Origin: Ailanthus altissimus
Taxonomy: Eukaryota; Streptophyta; Magnoliopsida; Sapindales; Simaroubaceae
NCBI GenBank assembly: GCA_946807835.1
Contig: CAMPEX010000001.1
Coordinates: forward strand, 5,657,001-5,721,000
Reading direction: 5' to 3'
DNA length: 64,000 nucleotides
Part shown: in pieces, positions 11,701 to 24,950 of the stretch
Position numbering within the stretch: position 1 is the first letter of the stretch
How the letters are laid out: every line of letters begins with the position of its first letter
Made by a program: the position numbers and the translations under genes
The notes under the pieces: generated by a model
The model's database searches: none
What the model was told of the DNA's origin: nothing
The model's input: the letters and a program-made list of their open reading frames with translations, nothing else

Positions 11701-13795
11701 AGCTTCATAAAATCTCCATTAAATTGTTCTATTGAGACATATGAATTATTACAATTTCTGATGTCATTTTAGAAGAGTTTTTGAAACTGAGGACAACAGC
11801 CTATCAATGATAAAAGTGCATTTGGAGGTCCAACTTCTGTCTTAATTTTCCTGTTGTAAAAATGATAAAAGTTGGTGTATTTGGTAATCCTGAAAGCATA
11901 GTTGTTATATGCTGAAGCTTTCAAGTAACTTTTGAGTTGCAACCAAAAAGGTAAAGAGTCAATTAATCTAATGGTTTCTATTTAATGTGTCTTTTGAATA
12001 GTGGACTCTTGAAAATAATTATGAATTAATTGACCAACAATTCATAGAAATAAAATAATAAACCATTGTGACAATCCTAATGCGTTGTAATTGAACCTGT
12101 CTTTCTGGACTGGAACTGATCGGGTAAAACTTTTATGTGCTTGTGCTTGTCCTCTAAAAAGTCAGTTCCTCTAAGAGTTCTTCCTAACAAACTGCCACTA
12201 AGAACTTGTACTTAACAAAAGCCATGTCCAGTGAGGCATGTGATTGGGTTTATCAACCTTCATAACTGGACCATGCTCATGTCAGGCAATTGTTTTTGTT
12301 CTTATTACTGGTATAGGAGTTATTCCAGAGTCAGAAGACTAGTCATGGGATCTTTTAGTTGATGCAGCAACAAATAACCATAAAATGGCCCACATTTGAT
12401 GCTGCAACAAATAACCATAAAATAAGCCTTTTGTCCAGCTCTCAAATCTACCTTTTCTTGTTTGTTTTTTTTCTTTTTCTTTTTCTCTAGCTTTTGTAGT
12501 CTCTCTTGAGTTTCATTTATATTATCTGAAAACTTAATGTCATATATATCATTCTTCAGGTCGTTGTTTGTCTCTACATTTTATCAGTCTTGGGACGACT
12601 GGTCTCTGGTGTTACAGTTGCTTATGCTGGTATGTATGCCATATACATCATATTTTCCTTTTGATACAATGAAACACCTCAAGTTTTGCTCTTAATTTCC
12701 TAAAGCATGACAATTTTTGAATTGGTTACTATTTAATCTAGTAATGGCTGTATGTTTCCTGCCCTCAATTATCTTTTCTTGGTGAACAGTACTGCTACCT
12801 TTCATGTCTGTTTAATGTGGATTAATCTGATACAGCAGATTAAAAAATCTTTTCTGGACCTTTAATTCGCAGATTTTGCATGCTTAAAGTCACCTCTCTG
12901 TTAAGTTGTTAATTTTTCCATTTTGTGCTTTTGCATTATTGGTTTTCTTTTTTCTTTTTTTTTTCGTTTTTTTCTTTTTGGGTTCATTGATGATACTATC
13001 TCCTTTTGGCTATCTAATAATCATCAGGGAGACTTACGTGTAAAACAATTCTGGGCATTTGACACAATAAAGCTTTCATATTTTGGTCATGATCAGTGTA
13101 GTGAAGGAAAGTTTTGTCATTTTGGATCTGAGGCAGATTTGTGTATAGAGGCTTGCTTTAAACATCACTGCTTTAGTTGCATTTCATGAGAAGTTATAAC
13201 CGATTGCCTTTCTCATCCAAAATAATAATTTCAGTTGTAATATATGGAACTCTAATGTTCATAGTCTACTCAGTAATCAATATATTTGTATGGGGCAGGT
13301 CCCATGTCACTATATTTCTCTACTACCACTGTTTTTAGACTGTTGAATCAATGTACTTTCAATAGTTAGAGATAAAATTCAACATGTGTAACTGATGCAT
13401 CAAAAATTAATCTAAGATGCAATCTCAACCATTCAAGTAAACTAATCCAAGCGGTGCAAAAATATGTGTAGGAACTTGTGTAAAAAAATGAGTGCTCTTG
13501 ATCGTAGGAGAGAAAGATAAGTATAAAACATTTGAGTATTGTTTGTCGACCTTGAGTTTGATTCTCAAGTGGGCTTTACCTTTGTTGATTGATTGGATAT
13601 ACCACTAGTAATTGTAACCTTATACAAGTGACAGTTTCTTATATCTATCTCTTTTCCTTATCGGAAACAGGATTATGCTTGTTCTGTGTTTACATGCTTG
13701 CGGAGAGCTTGCTATCTGTCAGCACATGTACATCATGGTTCCTAAGGGGAAGAAACGGCGGTAATGAGGAAGCAGCAGATGTAGAGAACACATAA
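8787..13795 (+). CDS. Reticulon-like protein (RTNLB22/23 type), 4 exons
   Basis: Exons are 8787-9034, 9822-9963, 12560-12629 and 13671-13795 (585 nt, 194 residues), all with GT-AG introns. Codons split by introns 1 and 3 rejoin to Ser83 and Gly154. The ATG at 8787 is the first in frame; an upstream GTG at 8760 would not be used. The N-terminus is acidic and serine-rich (residues 19-25 are all Ser, from a CAG/AGC repeat). Next come two hydrophobic segments (about 31-48 and 55-77), a hydrophilic link with PVDPLEWQISQE and VLRVAATGHDKRLFFK (84-130), and a second hydrophobic pair (about 131-175). This is the reticulon layout, and the link and second pair match short plant reticulons of the RTNLB22/23 group. 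Family knowledge: reticulons sit in the ER membrane as wedges and shape tubules. The family assignment is firm; the exact orthologue is inferred. Confidence 0.88.
9035..9821 (+). other. Intron 1 of the reticulon-like gene
   Basis: GT-AG intron starting GTAAGC and ending TTTTGCAG. It is T-rich and nothing else is recognisable in it. Confidence 0.8.
9964..12559 (+). other. Intron 2 of the reticulon-like gene (2.6 kb)
   Basis: Long intron starting GTACTTAG and ending TTCTTCAG. It carries several poly(T) runs, a GTGTGCGTGTG-type stretch near 10655 and a short duplicated phrase around AACAAATAACCATAAAAT (12368 and 12405). No transposon ends or coding segments were found. Confidence 0.75.
12630..13670 (+). 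other. Intron 3 of the reticulon-like gene
   Basis: GT-AG intron starting GTATGT and ending GGAAACAG. It contains a pyrimidine-rich run at about 12950-12980. The open frame at 12923-13189 lies wholly inside this intron and has no family resemblance, so it is not called. Confidence 0.75.
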
Positions 13796-15639
13796 TGCCA
13801 ATTTTGTTTTTTTTTGTCTTTTTTTTCAGTTTCATATTGATAGCTATTGTTTCTGTAAATACAACTTTATTTTATGATTCATTATGGAGATTTTGTATAA
13901 CCGCTCAACCTCAGCAGAGAATCAATCCTAGGACAAATTATTAAACAAATGACTTGTGTATAGTTGCTGCTTATGACTACTATTGATTTATGAAACATGT
14001 AAGATTCTTCCTAGGTTCACCCGAAAGAAGCATATGTTTGAATTTGAACAAAGAGGAATGAATTAAGGTGGTGTTTGGTTTGAAGAATAGAAAAGAAAGG
14101 AGAAAGAAAAGAGGTAAGGAAAGGGGAGAGAAAAGAAGAAAGGAATGAAATAGCTAGCGGAAAGGAAAGATAGATGGAAATAATTCCATTGTTTTGTTAG
14201 ACGTTGGAATCAATCATAAAAAATAATGGATAATATTTTATTTAGACAAATACTTTTAATTTTAATTTTTATATTTTATTTTAATAAATTTTAAATTAAA
14301 ATTAATTTATTTTTAAATATAAATTATTTTAGGAATGCTTCTTACAAAATGTATTTATTTTATAGTGCTTTAATTATTAGTGCTTTTAAAAAAAAAAATT
14401 TAAAAGTAATTAGTGTTGACAAAAAATATAAAGTATTTATATTTTGTAGAGTATTTTATTGTGTAATTATTTTGTATCTTTTCTACTGTAGAAGTATTCA
14501 AATAGATATTATAAAAAATCTTTATTGCAACATTAATTAATATAAAAAAAATTCAATACTCAATTTATTTTCAAGTTTTAATGGGTTTTGTTGGTGGAGA
14601 AATAAGGTGCAAGACCCCTTTGTCTTACCATAGTATCCTAAATTTAAGAGATTAAGTCTTAAATTCTCAAAGTCAGATTGAGATTAAGTTTTAAATTCTC
14701 AAAGTCAGATTGAGATTAAATTTAAGAGATTAAGTCTTAAATTCTCAAAGTCAAATTGAGATTCAAAGAGGGATCCCATTTTAGTATCAAGGTCTCAGGT
14801 TTTAATATGGGATACTAAGTTTAAGAGTTTAGATTAAGATTAAAAAGAGCTTAAGGTCCCCAATTATTAATATGGGGTCATGGATCTTAGTATTGGTATT
14901 GGAGAAAATATTTTAATTTTCTTCTCTTTTTTAATTTTAATATATAATTTTATATTAATTAAATAATATTATAAAATAATTTTTTTTGTACTTATCAAAT
15001 ATTAATTTATTTTTAAAAAAAATTAATTTCCTTATTTGTTTGAAATTATTAATTTATTTCCTAACAATTTTATATAAAAAAGGTAAATATGGTAATTTAA
15101 CAAAGTGAATAGGTCGAAATAAGAATTTTTACTCTCTTAAAAAGGAATCCTAATTCCTTAATTTTAAGTTATGGGAATTTTTAATTGTACGCTCTTAAGT
15201 GTTCTCAAGCATTTCATCAAATATTTAGTGCGCATCATATCTCATAGAGGCTACTTAGACTCATGCATAAATTGGATTGTATAAGGCTCGTTGACTTGAA
15301 CGGATAAATACCTAAGCCCGTTACTTTATGGCTAAGGAAAGAAAGTTTTGGAGTATGAATATTCTCCAAAATATTTAGTGGCATCTTAAAATATTTTATA
15401 ACATATTTTTCCTTTTTTATTGTACACTATTAAATTATTGTACCATTGTGTAAATCTTAGCCAACGATTATATAGAGCTAGTGCTATTAATATTATAAGC
15501 CTTCAATTGTGTCAAACCATCTTAACTTATAATATGTTTTTAGTTAAAATAGAGAGTATTTTCTCAAACACTTGGTATGAATGCTTTGTTTTCTCTCTTA
15601 TGTTATATTTACAGGTTACTTAGCTCCAAAAGCATCTAA
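13796..15639. other. Intergenic stretch, AT-rich, with possible element ends
   Basis: Directly after the reticulon stop is a T-rich probable 3' UTR. At about 14062-14085 the sequence GGTGGTGTTTGGTTTG opens a purine-rich block to about 14180. That opening resembles the terminal repeat of common plant MITEs, but no matching right end was found. A tandem repeat follows at 14650-14759. From about 15170 the sequence leads into the gypsy gag remnant and could be the LTR or leader of that element; no second LTR was found to prove it. Confidence 0.5.
14650..14759. repeat. 32-bp direct repeat, three copies
   Basis: Units start at 14650, 14682 and 14728. They share GATTAAGTCTTAAATTC followed by CTCAAAGTCAGATTGA with one or two changes each. 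The first two are adjacent and the third follows a 14-bp partial unit. Confidence 0.85.
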
Positions 15640-16678
15640 TGTCGTATAATTCTGAAAAAGTTCATGATATTTGATAGTAAAATGGGTTCAAAGGAGAATG
15701 ACTAAGGATGTGACAACCTTATCAAAGATTACTAAAGATAAGGTAGAGATCCTAAAGCTAAGAATGGGAAAAAGTTTAACACTTGTGTGAAGTTTGTTAT
15801 CTTGGCTATGATTTGGGGACCATGGTGATACAATTTGGTGGCATTTTAGGAAATGCAACAGATCACCTAGGGGGGTTAAAGTAGACTGTGGAAAAATTTA
15901 AGGGGAACCTTAAGGCTCAAGGGGATAATTTATGCTCCTACATCAACACATCTATTAAAAGTTTTGTCAAAAAGCAATAGGCTTGGGTTAGGAGTTCAAC
16001 AACAAGAAAGGTAAGAAGGAGCTCGACAACTTTTTGGAAAATAGAAAGATATGTCGTTGCCATTGGCGTGCAAAATAAAGATAAGTTAAATACCAATAAC
16101 TTTAAGTCTCTCTAACCATGCAATTTTATAGTAGCATAAAAACATCAAAAAAATTCGTATAGAAACCTACACAGTCAGTATCTAAGCTAAATTGCAATGA
16201 GAATTGAAGCTCCAATTCTATCCAAAGAATGTGGCGTATGACGCCCAAAAAAGACTGAAAGAGTTAAAGCAAACCAAATCTATAAGCAAGTACTAGAAGA
16301 GTATGAGCATAAAGACTTGCTGTTCAACTTCTTAGATAGGTTACAATCATAGGCATCTAATAAAGTGATGCGGCATAGGGTGACTGATATATCCAACACC
16401 CTCACTATTATCGAAAGGGAGAGTCAAGAAGTCTAAGTATTACAAGCCTAATCATAACAATGGTGGGGGGAGCCATTGAGTCTCATCCTCTATAAAAAAA
16501 AGAAAAGAATGGGAAAGGTATAACACCTAAAGGGAAAGACTAGAAATATGATGGAAAGAAAGGAGATAAGTTGAGATTAAATTACTTCCTTTGCAATAGG
16601 AATCACCAAGTGAAGGACGGTTCGAAAACAAAAGGTGTTCAATGTGATGTTTAAGACATAAAATGTGGATGAGCAAAC
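15640..16678 (+). pseudogene. Ty3/gypsy gag remnant (element B, left part)
   Basis: Plus-strand reading gives a broken Gag. Readable pieces in order are a DNFLEN..RYVVAIGV segment near 16030, AYDAQKRLKELKQTKSIS at about 16238, and a stretch ending KKSKYYKPNHNNGGGSH near 16420-16480. A degraded zinc knuckle follows near 16580-16635 (CNRNHQVKD). Stops and frameshifts make it non-functional. The same gag piece reappears at 45215-45756, followed by the same junction with a Tat/Athila-type LTR, so both copies descend from one insertion. The RT part of this element is at 46582-47480. Confidence 0.75.
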
Positions 16679-17148
16679 TATTTACACTCAAAATGTAATA
16701 CGGCTATCGCAGTATAGATTGAGGTATTGATCCCACTAGGAAACTTTCAAAAAAATAGGTTAGCAAAATATAAATTGTAAAACAATAACAAAAGAGAAAA
16801 TTAAATATTTGATTTATGTGAATGAGATAGAATTGTATATGAATTATGAGAGATCTATGATGATGTAAGCAAGGATTTGAGAATCACTAATATGATTTAT
16901 AAATCTATTCTATACTTTGATTCAATAATTATAATTCAATTGAAAGTTTCACATTTCAAACAATCAATCGGAAGATATATATATATATATATAATATGGC
17001 ACATTTGAAAATAATTGTATATTGACATGGCTAAACTCTTTGTAAACATTATCACAAACTATGTTCATCCTATACAAGTTATTTAAGATTGCCAACATAT
17101 CATTTTGATAATATTGCAGTAAAAGATTAACTTATAAAATTAAATAAC

Positions 17149-20100
17149 TGTTGAGGATCTAATATACGTGGATGTATGCATGTGCAATTGTGCTTATTGC
17201 CTAAAATACATATCATATACATATTATACTCTGCGGAAGCATTAAATTAAATAATAAATACAATAAATAAATATATTAATCACATTAATATATTAATTAG
17301 GTAGAGAACTCACCTCAACATGTAACGTTAGACACGTATTGTAGTAACCAGTATCCACGACTGGTAAAAATAAGTATTTATATATGTAAAAATATACGTA
17401 TTTTATTTGTATGTTGGTGATACTTGATTTATATATTGTTATTAGTAGTGTTTGTATAGGTTAAGATCATACTATTAGCATTGGGTTTAATTGCAAGACT
17501 TTAGATTTATTTTAGGGACCAAATTATAATACTTTGAAAGTTTTGGGGGTAAATTCATAAATATCAAAAATTAGCCACTTAGTATAAAAATACACTTTTA
17601 AAACCCTAATTCTCTCATTTTTGTCGAGCTACCTCTTTTAGAGAGAGAAAAGAGAGAAAAAGAGGGGAGAGAAAGAGAAGAAGGAGAAGAAAAAGAAAAA
17701 GAAATTGGAATTTTGGATTTTAAGAGGTATATCACAACTATTTCTCAATTTATTGGTGTTAATTATGTTAATTTCTTTAAGTTTTGATTTCTGGAAATAT
17801 GTATAATTGAGGATTTGATGTGTATTTTGTATGATATTTTGAGAATTGATGATGATCTATAAGATAGTTAGATAAATTATGATGGATTGTAGAATTTCTG
17901 CTTGATAGTCTTTTGATCCAAGAATTTTATAAACTGTTGTGATTCGATTCTGGTTTTGAATTTTGAGTATATGAAATTAGACATGTTAAGGATCATCTGA
18001 GACATTAAATCGATTCAAAATTCCAGAAATTGAATTTTTTGTGAATTTACAAAAATGACCCTGAAATTATGGAAATTTTCTATGTGAACAGTATAATACA
18101 GTGAAAAACAATTTTTGTCCTACTGAATGATCTTCAAAAATTACTAATTTATGGAATATGATAAGTTTATATGTCTAATATGATATACTCGTAATTGAGA
18201 ATTTAGATCAATGTGGTTGAAGTGTTATGATTTTCTAAAGTGTATCAGCTCATTGCAGTATTTGATTAACAGATTTTTAAAGCTATGGAATAAAATAGTT
18301 TTACAATACTTTTGGCAGTGATTTGGAAGTGCAATATTTATCATGGACTGAGATATGTGTGAAGAGTAATTATGTGGCAGTTTTATAATTTTTGAGTTAG
18401 TATATGATTTTATAAAATTGGGAGATTGAATACTGTTCAGTAAGTATCTTGATCTTGTTAGGTTAGTAGTTTGGATTCGATGGTATGTATGGAATAGATT
18501 GTGTAGAAATTTTGATATAATATTCATATATAAGAAGGATATATGAGTCAAGAATGGTATATTCTGATTTTGGAGTAATTGGACATCATTTGATGTATTA
18601 TAAAATTTTGTTAAGTGTAAGTGGTCAGAATGACAGGTTTTGAGAAACCAAGTATTTAGACCAATTTGATGTGATAAATGCATTGTGTATAATTTTGTAA
18701 GCTATTTAAAGTATTTTGTGTGAATTTTGAGGCTTATGAAAGGATTAATCTCCATTGATAGGTTAAGGAGATTTAAGCCTTGTAGCTGAAAGTGTTAAGA
18801 GGTAAGTATACTAGACTTTTTACTGAAATCACAATAAACGTAGTAATTATTTTGTATGATTTTGTAAATGTAGTTAGGAATATGTTTATGTTATGTCAAA
18901 GTAAATTTTGATATGAAATGTGAAGATATGTATTTATGAATGTGAGCATGGACATACATGACATACATGTGTTTTTAAAAGTGAGCTTTCAAAGTGAAAT
19001 GTGTTTAACAAAGAGAGCTTTTGAAGTGTAATATGTCCATGAGAAATATTTTGTGTTTTGAGAGTACTTGAACTCACTGTTGACTTAGTAGGCATTTTAT
19101 GTGATTTGTAGAGCCTTTATGTGTGGCCTTTCCTTCGGGATTGGTATATGTTATGTGTTCTGTACGTAGGGAGGATCCTATTGGTACCTAAAGGAAGAGT
19201 GAGTCATCACATTCGTGTGGTGGCGTATTGGTGCATGTGAGAGGACTCATCGATGATCAGGATGAGGGTTTGGCTTTTACCTTCGAGCATGAGCATTAAA
19301 TATGTGTGATTTAAAAACCTCACTTATACTATTCCTCTCATACGGTATGTCACCTACGAGTGACATTTGGCTCATTATGTGATATGTGATATGTAAGTCC
19401 TACTAAGTAGTAGTTGAGTAATGGTATTCCTATTATATATTTTGAAAGAATGTGTAAGCACTTACATGATATGTGATTTGATAAGATTATGATTTTGATT
19501 GATCACGGCATATCATACATATGCATTGTGTACATATATGTATTTGTATTTGATATAAAATAAAAACTAGTATGCTTACTGAGTTTTATACTCATTATAG
19601 TTTATGGTGATTTCAGGTAAATAAGGTACATGTGTGCTTAGCGGATTTGGCAAGGCTTCTGCTGTTCTTTGGGTTCCCTAAGTTGCTAGATTACCGAGTG
19701 TTTCATTTGGGGACACATGGGATATGATATTTGATTTGTCCCTATTGAATAAATACTTATGTATTATTTCATTATGTATGGATTGGATTTAGTTTAAGTT
19801 TTATAAAGTGTGGTTATTGGATGATTTTAAGTAAGAATTTGCAATGGATATATTCTGGGCTTCCGGTAACAAAGTTGCTACTGGTGACGTAGTAGAGTGT
19901 TAATCTCTGAGAAAACTCTGCGTATCTCCGGTTTAATAATTGTCCCAGTCATAATTCAATTGCTATAATTCTGAAAGAAATTGAAATGAATGTTTAAATA
20001 TTGTCAAGAGAAGTTTATATTTATATGTTAGGTTATGGGTTGATTTTAGTGTTGAACTTACTAGCAACTTGCTAAAGATTCCTGTGTTGAATGAAAGTTG

Positions 20101-22198
20101 AAAATTTTGTGTAATATTATTTATGAGTGCACATGCAGTGAATGAATGTAAGTGATGTCGTGTGTCGGATCTTTTGGGTCTGGGGCGTGACACGTATTTT
20201 CTCGGAGTTCGCATGGAGACTAACTCGCAAGCAGTTATAGTTACCAACACGGTGGGCTTGGTGAGCTAGAACTGCAGCCCCATATCTAGCACGGGATTAA
20301 CTCTTAATCCCTAAAATGACCGCATGTGTATTTTTCATCATTTTCTTTAAAAGGATGAGAAATAGAGAATTTGAAGCAATTCACAATTGCTTCAATTGGA
20401 GGCATAGAGAAAAATGTAACAGTTTCATTTTTTTCTTTTTTTTTTCTTCTTCTCGACAATTTCTTCTTCTTTTTCTTTTCTTTCTTCTCTTTTTCTTTTC
20501 TCTCCATTTCTTCCTCTCGACAAAATGCCAAGCACACACAAAAACTCACACAAATTTCTTTCTCTCTCTTTTTATATATATATATATATTAAAATATTAA
20601 TATAATATAATATAATATATATAATAATAAAAAAATAATCATAATGGGTGCCAACTATTTAGCACCTAAAATATAATATTATTATATATAATATAATATA
20701 ATAATATATAATATAATATAAAAATATATTATATAATATAATAAGAGAGATATTTTAATTATTTAATCATTAAATAATCAAAGTATAAAATGATCATTTT
20801 ACCCCTCATGAATAGTTACCAAATCTACCCCTAGTGGGTCCTACCAAATTTCACACTTGGATAAACTCAACCAATGGTGCATAATGAGTTACGTGTCATG
20901 TTACAATTAGTAAATAGTAATTAGTAAGTAATTGTTGTATTTAACACTTAAATACAGACACACACGTATTCCCGTGGTAGTGCTGAATATTGTTAGATTA
21001 AACACTTTAATCCGGCATATTGCCCCAGTGCACAACGAGTACACTCCATATCGCGAGACTCCTTAGGTCCTACGCTTGATTCGTCAAATGAAACTATTCT
21101 ATGAGTCTATGAGCAATGCCTCACGCACATGTCACGGATATATAAATCAGTGCGTTGAACTATGTAAGCTGAGGTTACAACGCATACGTATAGTCCTTCC
21201 GTCATGATATCTTAGATGTGCGGGGATGTAGATTATCACCGTCAAATCCTCTAGTGCTCATCCGTGTCCTATCTCCAGACTTGTATTTCACTGAACAATA
21301 TGCGCAAACTCATTTGCTATATTGTTCTACCCTGACAGAACTCTTTCTCGGGATTAATGCTTCTGGCCACAAGACTTTTCAAGATATAGTCTTGAAGTAT
21401 CTGGATATCGAACTCCCTATACGAGCTGACCGATCCCATATCTGTATACACCGGACTCCATAAGCATTGGACCATATCCAGCGACACCTAGTGGTCACAC
21501 CATGAAAGGTCTATAACATACATAAAATCAAAGTATAGTGGATCACTTACAAGCCTATCGTGGCACTCAGGTCAAAGGATCACGTGTACTACTCAACTCG
21601 AGAGGACCCTCCGTTGATAGCTTATATAGAAATTCTATCGGAGGCCCTCATGAGTCTGTCCCATATCTAGTCTTAACTAGATATTCATCTGTCAATATGA
21701 GCTCTAAGCTCATGGTCGGCTAGGAACGACCATCTATACCCTATAGGTATGACATATACTGATCTATATTAAAAGTATCCACCGACAGATTCGCATCTGC
21801 AGAAATAGATTAGGGACAATTTTTAGAGAATATACTTGCGCAACTAGCATTTTCTGGCACTCGATTGCAACTCTTGCAATTATGCAGTTACTAGTATATT
21901 CCAAAGTATAGTCTCATTACAGACAAAGCTTTAACTCTTGGATATGCTGAGTATTATAACCAGCTAACCTTTAGCTATGCTAACATTTAACATTTATATC
22001 TCTCAACGTGACTAACTATGAGCCCTTATCTAAACTCTTTTAGATCTGATCTAAACTCCTTCAGATCTACAATGTCTCTAACGTTACATTGCATAGTTTC
22101 ATATAAATTGGTATTAGCGATTTAATGGGAATGTACACTTGTATAAATACACAAGTATATGTACATTTAGGGATGGTATATAAGCATTGACCCTAACA
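17149..22198 (-). mobile_element. 3' LTR of copia copy C (about 2.19 kb without the nested LTR)
   Basis: Outer ends are TGTTGAGG and CCTAACA. Removing 17340-20192 and one copy of its duplication leaves about 2.19 kb, similar to the other copies. The landmark TTCCGCAGAG (minus strand, about 17230) corresponds to TTCCGCTGCG in copy D. A pyrimidine-rich stretch at 20420-20560 and a TA-rich stretch at 20570-20750 lie inside it. Confidence 0.88.
17340..20192 (+). mobile_element. Solo gypsy LTR, copy 1, target duplication CGTAT
   Basis: This 2853-bp LTR starts TGTAGTAACC and ends GGGGCGTGACA, with CGTAT on both sides (17335-17339 and 20193-20197). A strongly purine-rich block follows at 17640-17700. 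Orientation is taken from that leader-like layout and the TGTAGTAACC start. The closely similar copy is at 32255-34958. Ends of this kind are usual in Del/Tekay-type gypsy LTRs, which is a family inference. The open frame at 18225-18683 is a by-product. Confidence 0.9.
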
Positions 22199-24900
22199 AT
22201 CTCCCAATTGCTTTAGTGTCATTCCTGATGGCATCTCATACATATCGACTCTACGTGTTTCATAAACACTTTTAAAGTCATGGTATTAGAATATGGCGCC
22301 GCTAAATTATTTATATAACACTTCTACAAATAATCACATCTCATTCAGTAAAGATCCCTCTAGTCATGTGAGACTCTTCTCAACATAATTAGAGTACTGG
22401 TGTCTTTTTAGCACTTCGGCTTGTACTATGACCTTATTTTATCGCAAACTTATGGGATATGATCCATCTGTGTTGAAACTCTTCTAAGGCCAGTGATAAA
22501 TCTATGAATCTTCACTGCCGCTTCCGCTGCGTACTTATTAATAAGCAGTGAATCCCAATTTCGTGTAATTCTAACTCACTTAGTACTAATGAGAATGAAC
22601 ACATTCCTAGATGTAGACTCTCTATCATCTAGGTCGAACTAAAAGTCTGACTCCGTGCATCTTCTTATTTATAAGTTACTTTCTCCATATTTGAGAAACT
22701 TATCATTTGTACCCTTTAGGTACCTCAGGATATATTTGACTACCATCAAATGGAAGTCACCTGAGTCAAACTGAAACCCGTTCGTAACTCTTACAGCCAA
22801 ACTGATCTCAGGTCTCAAACACATCACAGCATACATCAAGCTCTGAAGAGATAATGTATCTGATGCGTCAGATAATTTAACTTTCTCATTTTTATTTGAA
22901 GAGACACTCTCATTGAAAGATGAACACCAGGTCCAAAAGATACGTTAACTATTTCATAGTTAACAAACCGTACCCTTTTAGATGCTATTAATGTGAAATG
23001 ATTTAGGACAGTCCTATTAGCTTCCTAACTCTATCTCTATAAAGATTTATACATTGTATAAAGGAAACCTCTCTTAAATCCTTCATGAAGAAACACTCAC
23101 GAATTACTTCTGATCAATTATAACATACTGACATCATTTTCAATGACCAGTATGTCATTAACAAAGAGCGTCAAAAAGTCTATCATGCTCTCGCTAACTT
23201 TTCTTGCACACTTACCATCAGGCTATTCCATAAAAATCTCTTACTCGAGATATCTATTTCAGAACACCATCTTTACATCCATCTACTAAACTTCAAAGTC
23301 ATAATATGCTGTAAGAGCCAATAATATACTAATTGACTTTAGCATCAATATTGGTCCAAAGGTTTCCTCTTAATTGATCATAGATCACTGAGGATTACCT
23401 TTCTAGAACCAATATTGGGCCTAGAAGGTCTTTACCTTCCTTTCGGCTCCCACTACCTTTTTATAAACTCTTTACAACCAAGGAGAACAATTCTCACAGG
23501 TAGTTTTCCCAAGTCCCAGACTTGATTCTAATGCTTATGGTCAATTTTTATTTTTATGGCTTCTTGCTGCTTCTCAATTCGATGTCTAACATCGACTTGT
23601 TATAGGTTAAGGATAATTTTCTTATACCAAGAAAACCCCAAGTTCATCTTCAGGCATCAACCATACCTAAGAGGTGACTTAGACATCCTTTCCGACCCAA
23701 TGGGGTTTGCTAAAAGGTCACTGCTTAATTGAGCCTGAATCCCCATCCTTGGTTTATTGATTTCTAGATTGACTTCACCAAGATCAATCTTTCTATGATT
23801 CCCACAACCCATGAGAAACTCTTTCTTTAGAATAGTGAAATACCGAGAAACGAACACACTTCACTTCTATAAATTATAGAACTAGTATCCTATTAAATTC
23901 ACAGGATACACAATGAACCTATAGATGTACCTCTTAGGTGTTGTCTATCTTGCTAAGTAACTCTTACAAAATAGGATACCCTGTTGCGTAACTCTTACAT
24001 AAACAGGATAGCCTCAAGTCTTAACTTATTTAAGATGCGGCTTTCTTTCTTTTTGTATCTCATAGGGAATGGAAGGAACAGCTTCTGATGGAACTGTACT
24101 TAATAAACAGCTATATTTTGAGCAGATACTCACAGATATAGATAGATAACACTCATTATCGATCAGACCATACCTAATAAAGTCTGATTCCTCCTTTCTG
24201 AAATATCATTATATTGTGGAGTACCCGGAGGACTATAATAAGTGAGAATCTCATTCTTCCTCAGACAAATGAAAATTTACTGTTAATGTACTCATTACCT
24301 TGATCTAATCAAAGGGATGTGATAAACATTTTGGTATGTTTGGTCATCTCTGTGAATACTTTATTCATAAATTGATTAAGTTTTTATGGTTAGATTAGAA
24401 GTCTAATAATCCTTAACCAGACGGATAAGCGTCTCACGCCTATATGACCTAAACTCATATACCATAACTTCGTATCATTTAAAGATTTTGATCTACAAAC
24501 ATTTCTAATATATATAATGTCTATTTATTAACTGACATTCAGTTAATAAAACATCATACTTATTATGCAATACAACTATTATATTGTATACAAGAAGTAA
24601 GTCAAGCTGCCCAATAACTTGGACTTGCAGAAATCATAATTTCTTACTCTCAACTTTACTTCTACAAGCTGTTACATTGTAGTCTCTCTTAATCCTTGCA
24701 ACATATTACAAATATGAGAGGGATGTGCGGTATCTTATACCGAACTTGAAGTGGCATCATATGCCCTAGAAATGTCTATGTTTGTCAAGCACAAACCTAT
24801 GGAAGTCTTCCTGACTTTTATAAGGTTTCTAGGGTAGAGGGATTTCTAATACCTAACCCTACTATAGTGAAAACACTTTTTTTATCTACATACTCTATTG
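22199..24900 (-). pseudogene. Copia pol remnant: pre-integrase, integrase, RT, RNase H
   Basis: Read from right to left on the minus strand. A pre-integrase segment with LWYMSLGHIGVRRLS-like text lies at about 24420-24480. Integrase has TYYSPPGTPQYNDISERRNQ-like text near 24200-24270, and its C-terminal part ends SVFVSRYFTILKKEFL near 23820-23860. RNase H begins in the segment SLMYAVMCLRPEIS near 22810-22850 and continues to about 22300. The RT core between 22900 and 23600 is barely readable. Many stops and frameshifts make it non-functional. It is followed on the minus strand by the polypurine tract and 3' LTR. Confidence 0.8.
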
Positions 24901-24950
24901 TTGATCTTTGGATAAATGTTGCCTCTGAGGATTGATATTGGGTATTTGCC

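Noticed and set aside
14062..14180. MITE starting GGTGGTGTTTGG
   Set aside because: Only one end is recognisable; no matching inverted end or target duplication was found.
20304..20600. Open frames rich in Lys/Glu or Phe/Ser
   Set aside because: Low-complexity translation of a pyrimidine-rich tract inside a copia LTR.
22199..24900. Short palindromes throughout the copia pol remnant, such as CAGTGA/TCACTG and GGTAC/GTACC
   Set aside because: At this base composition a 6-bp stem with a loop under 25 is expected about every 70 bp, and some pairs fall in conserved coding words. A few longer ones (GTTAACTAT/ATAGTTAAC near 22945, TTATTAACTG/CAGTTAATAA near 24530) are notable but do not extend the chain claim into pol.
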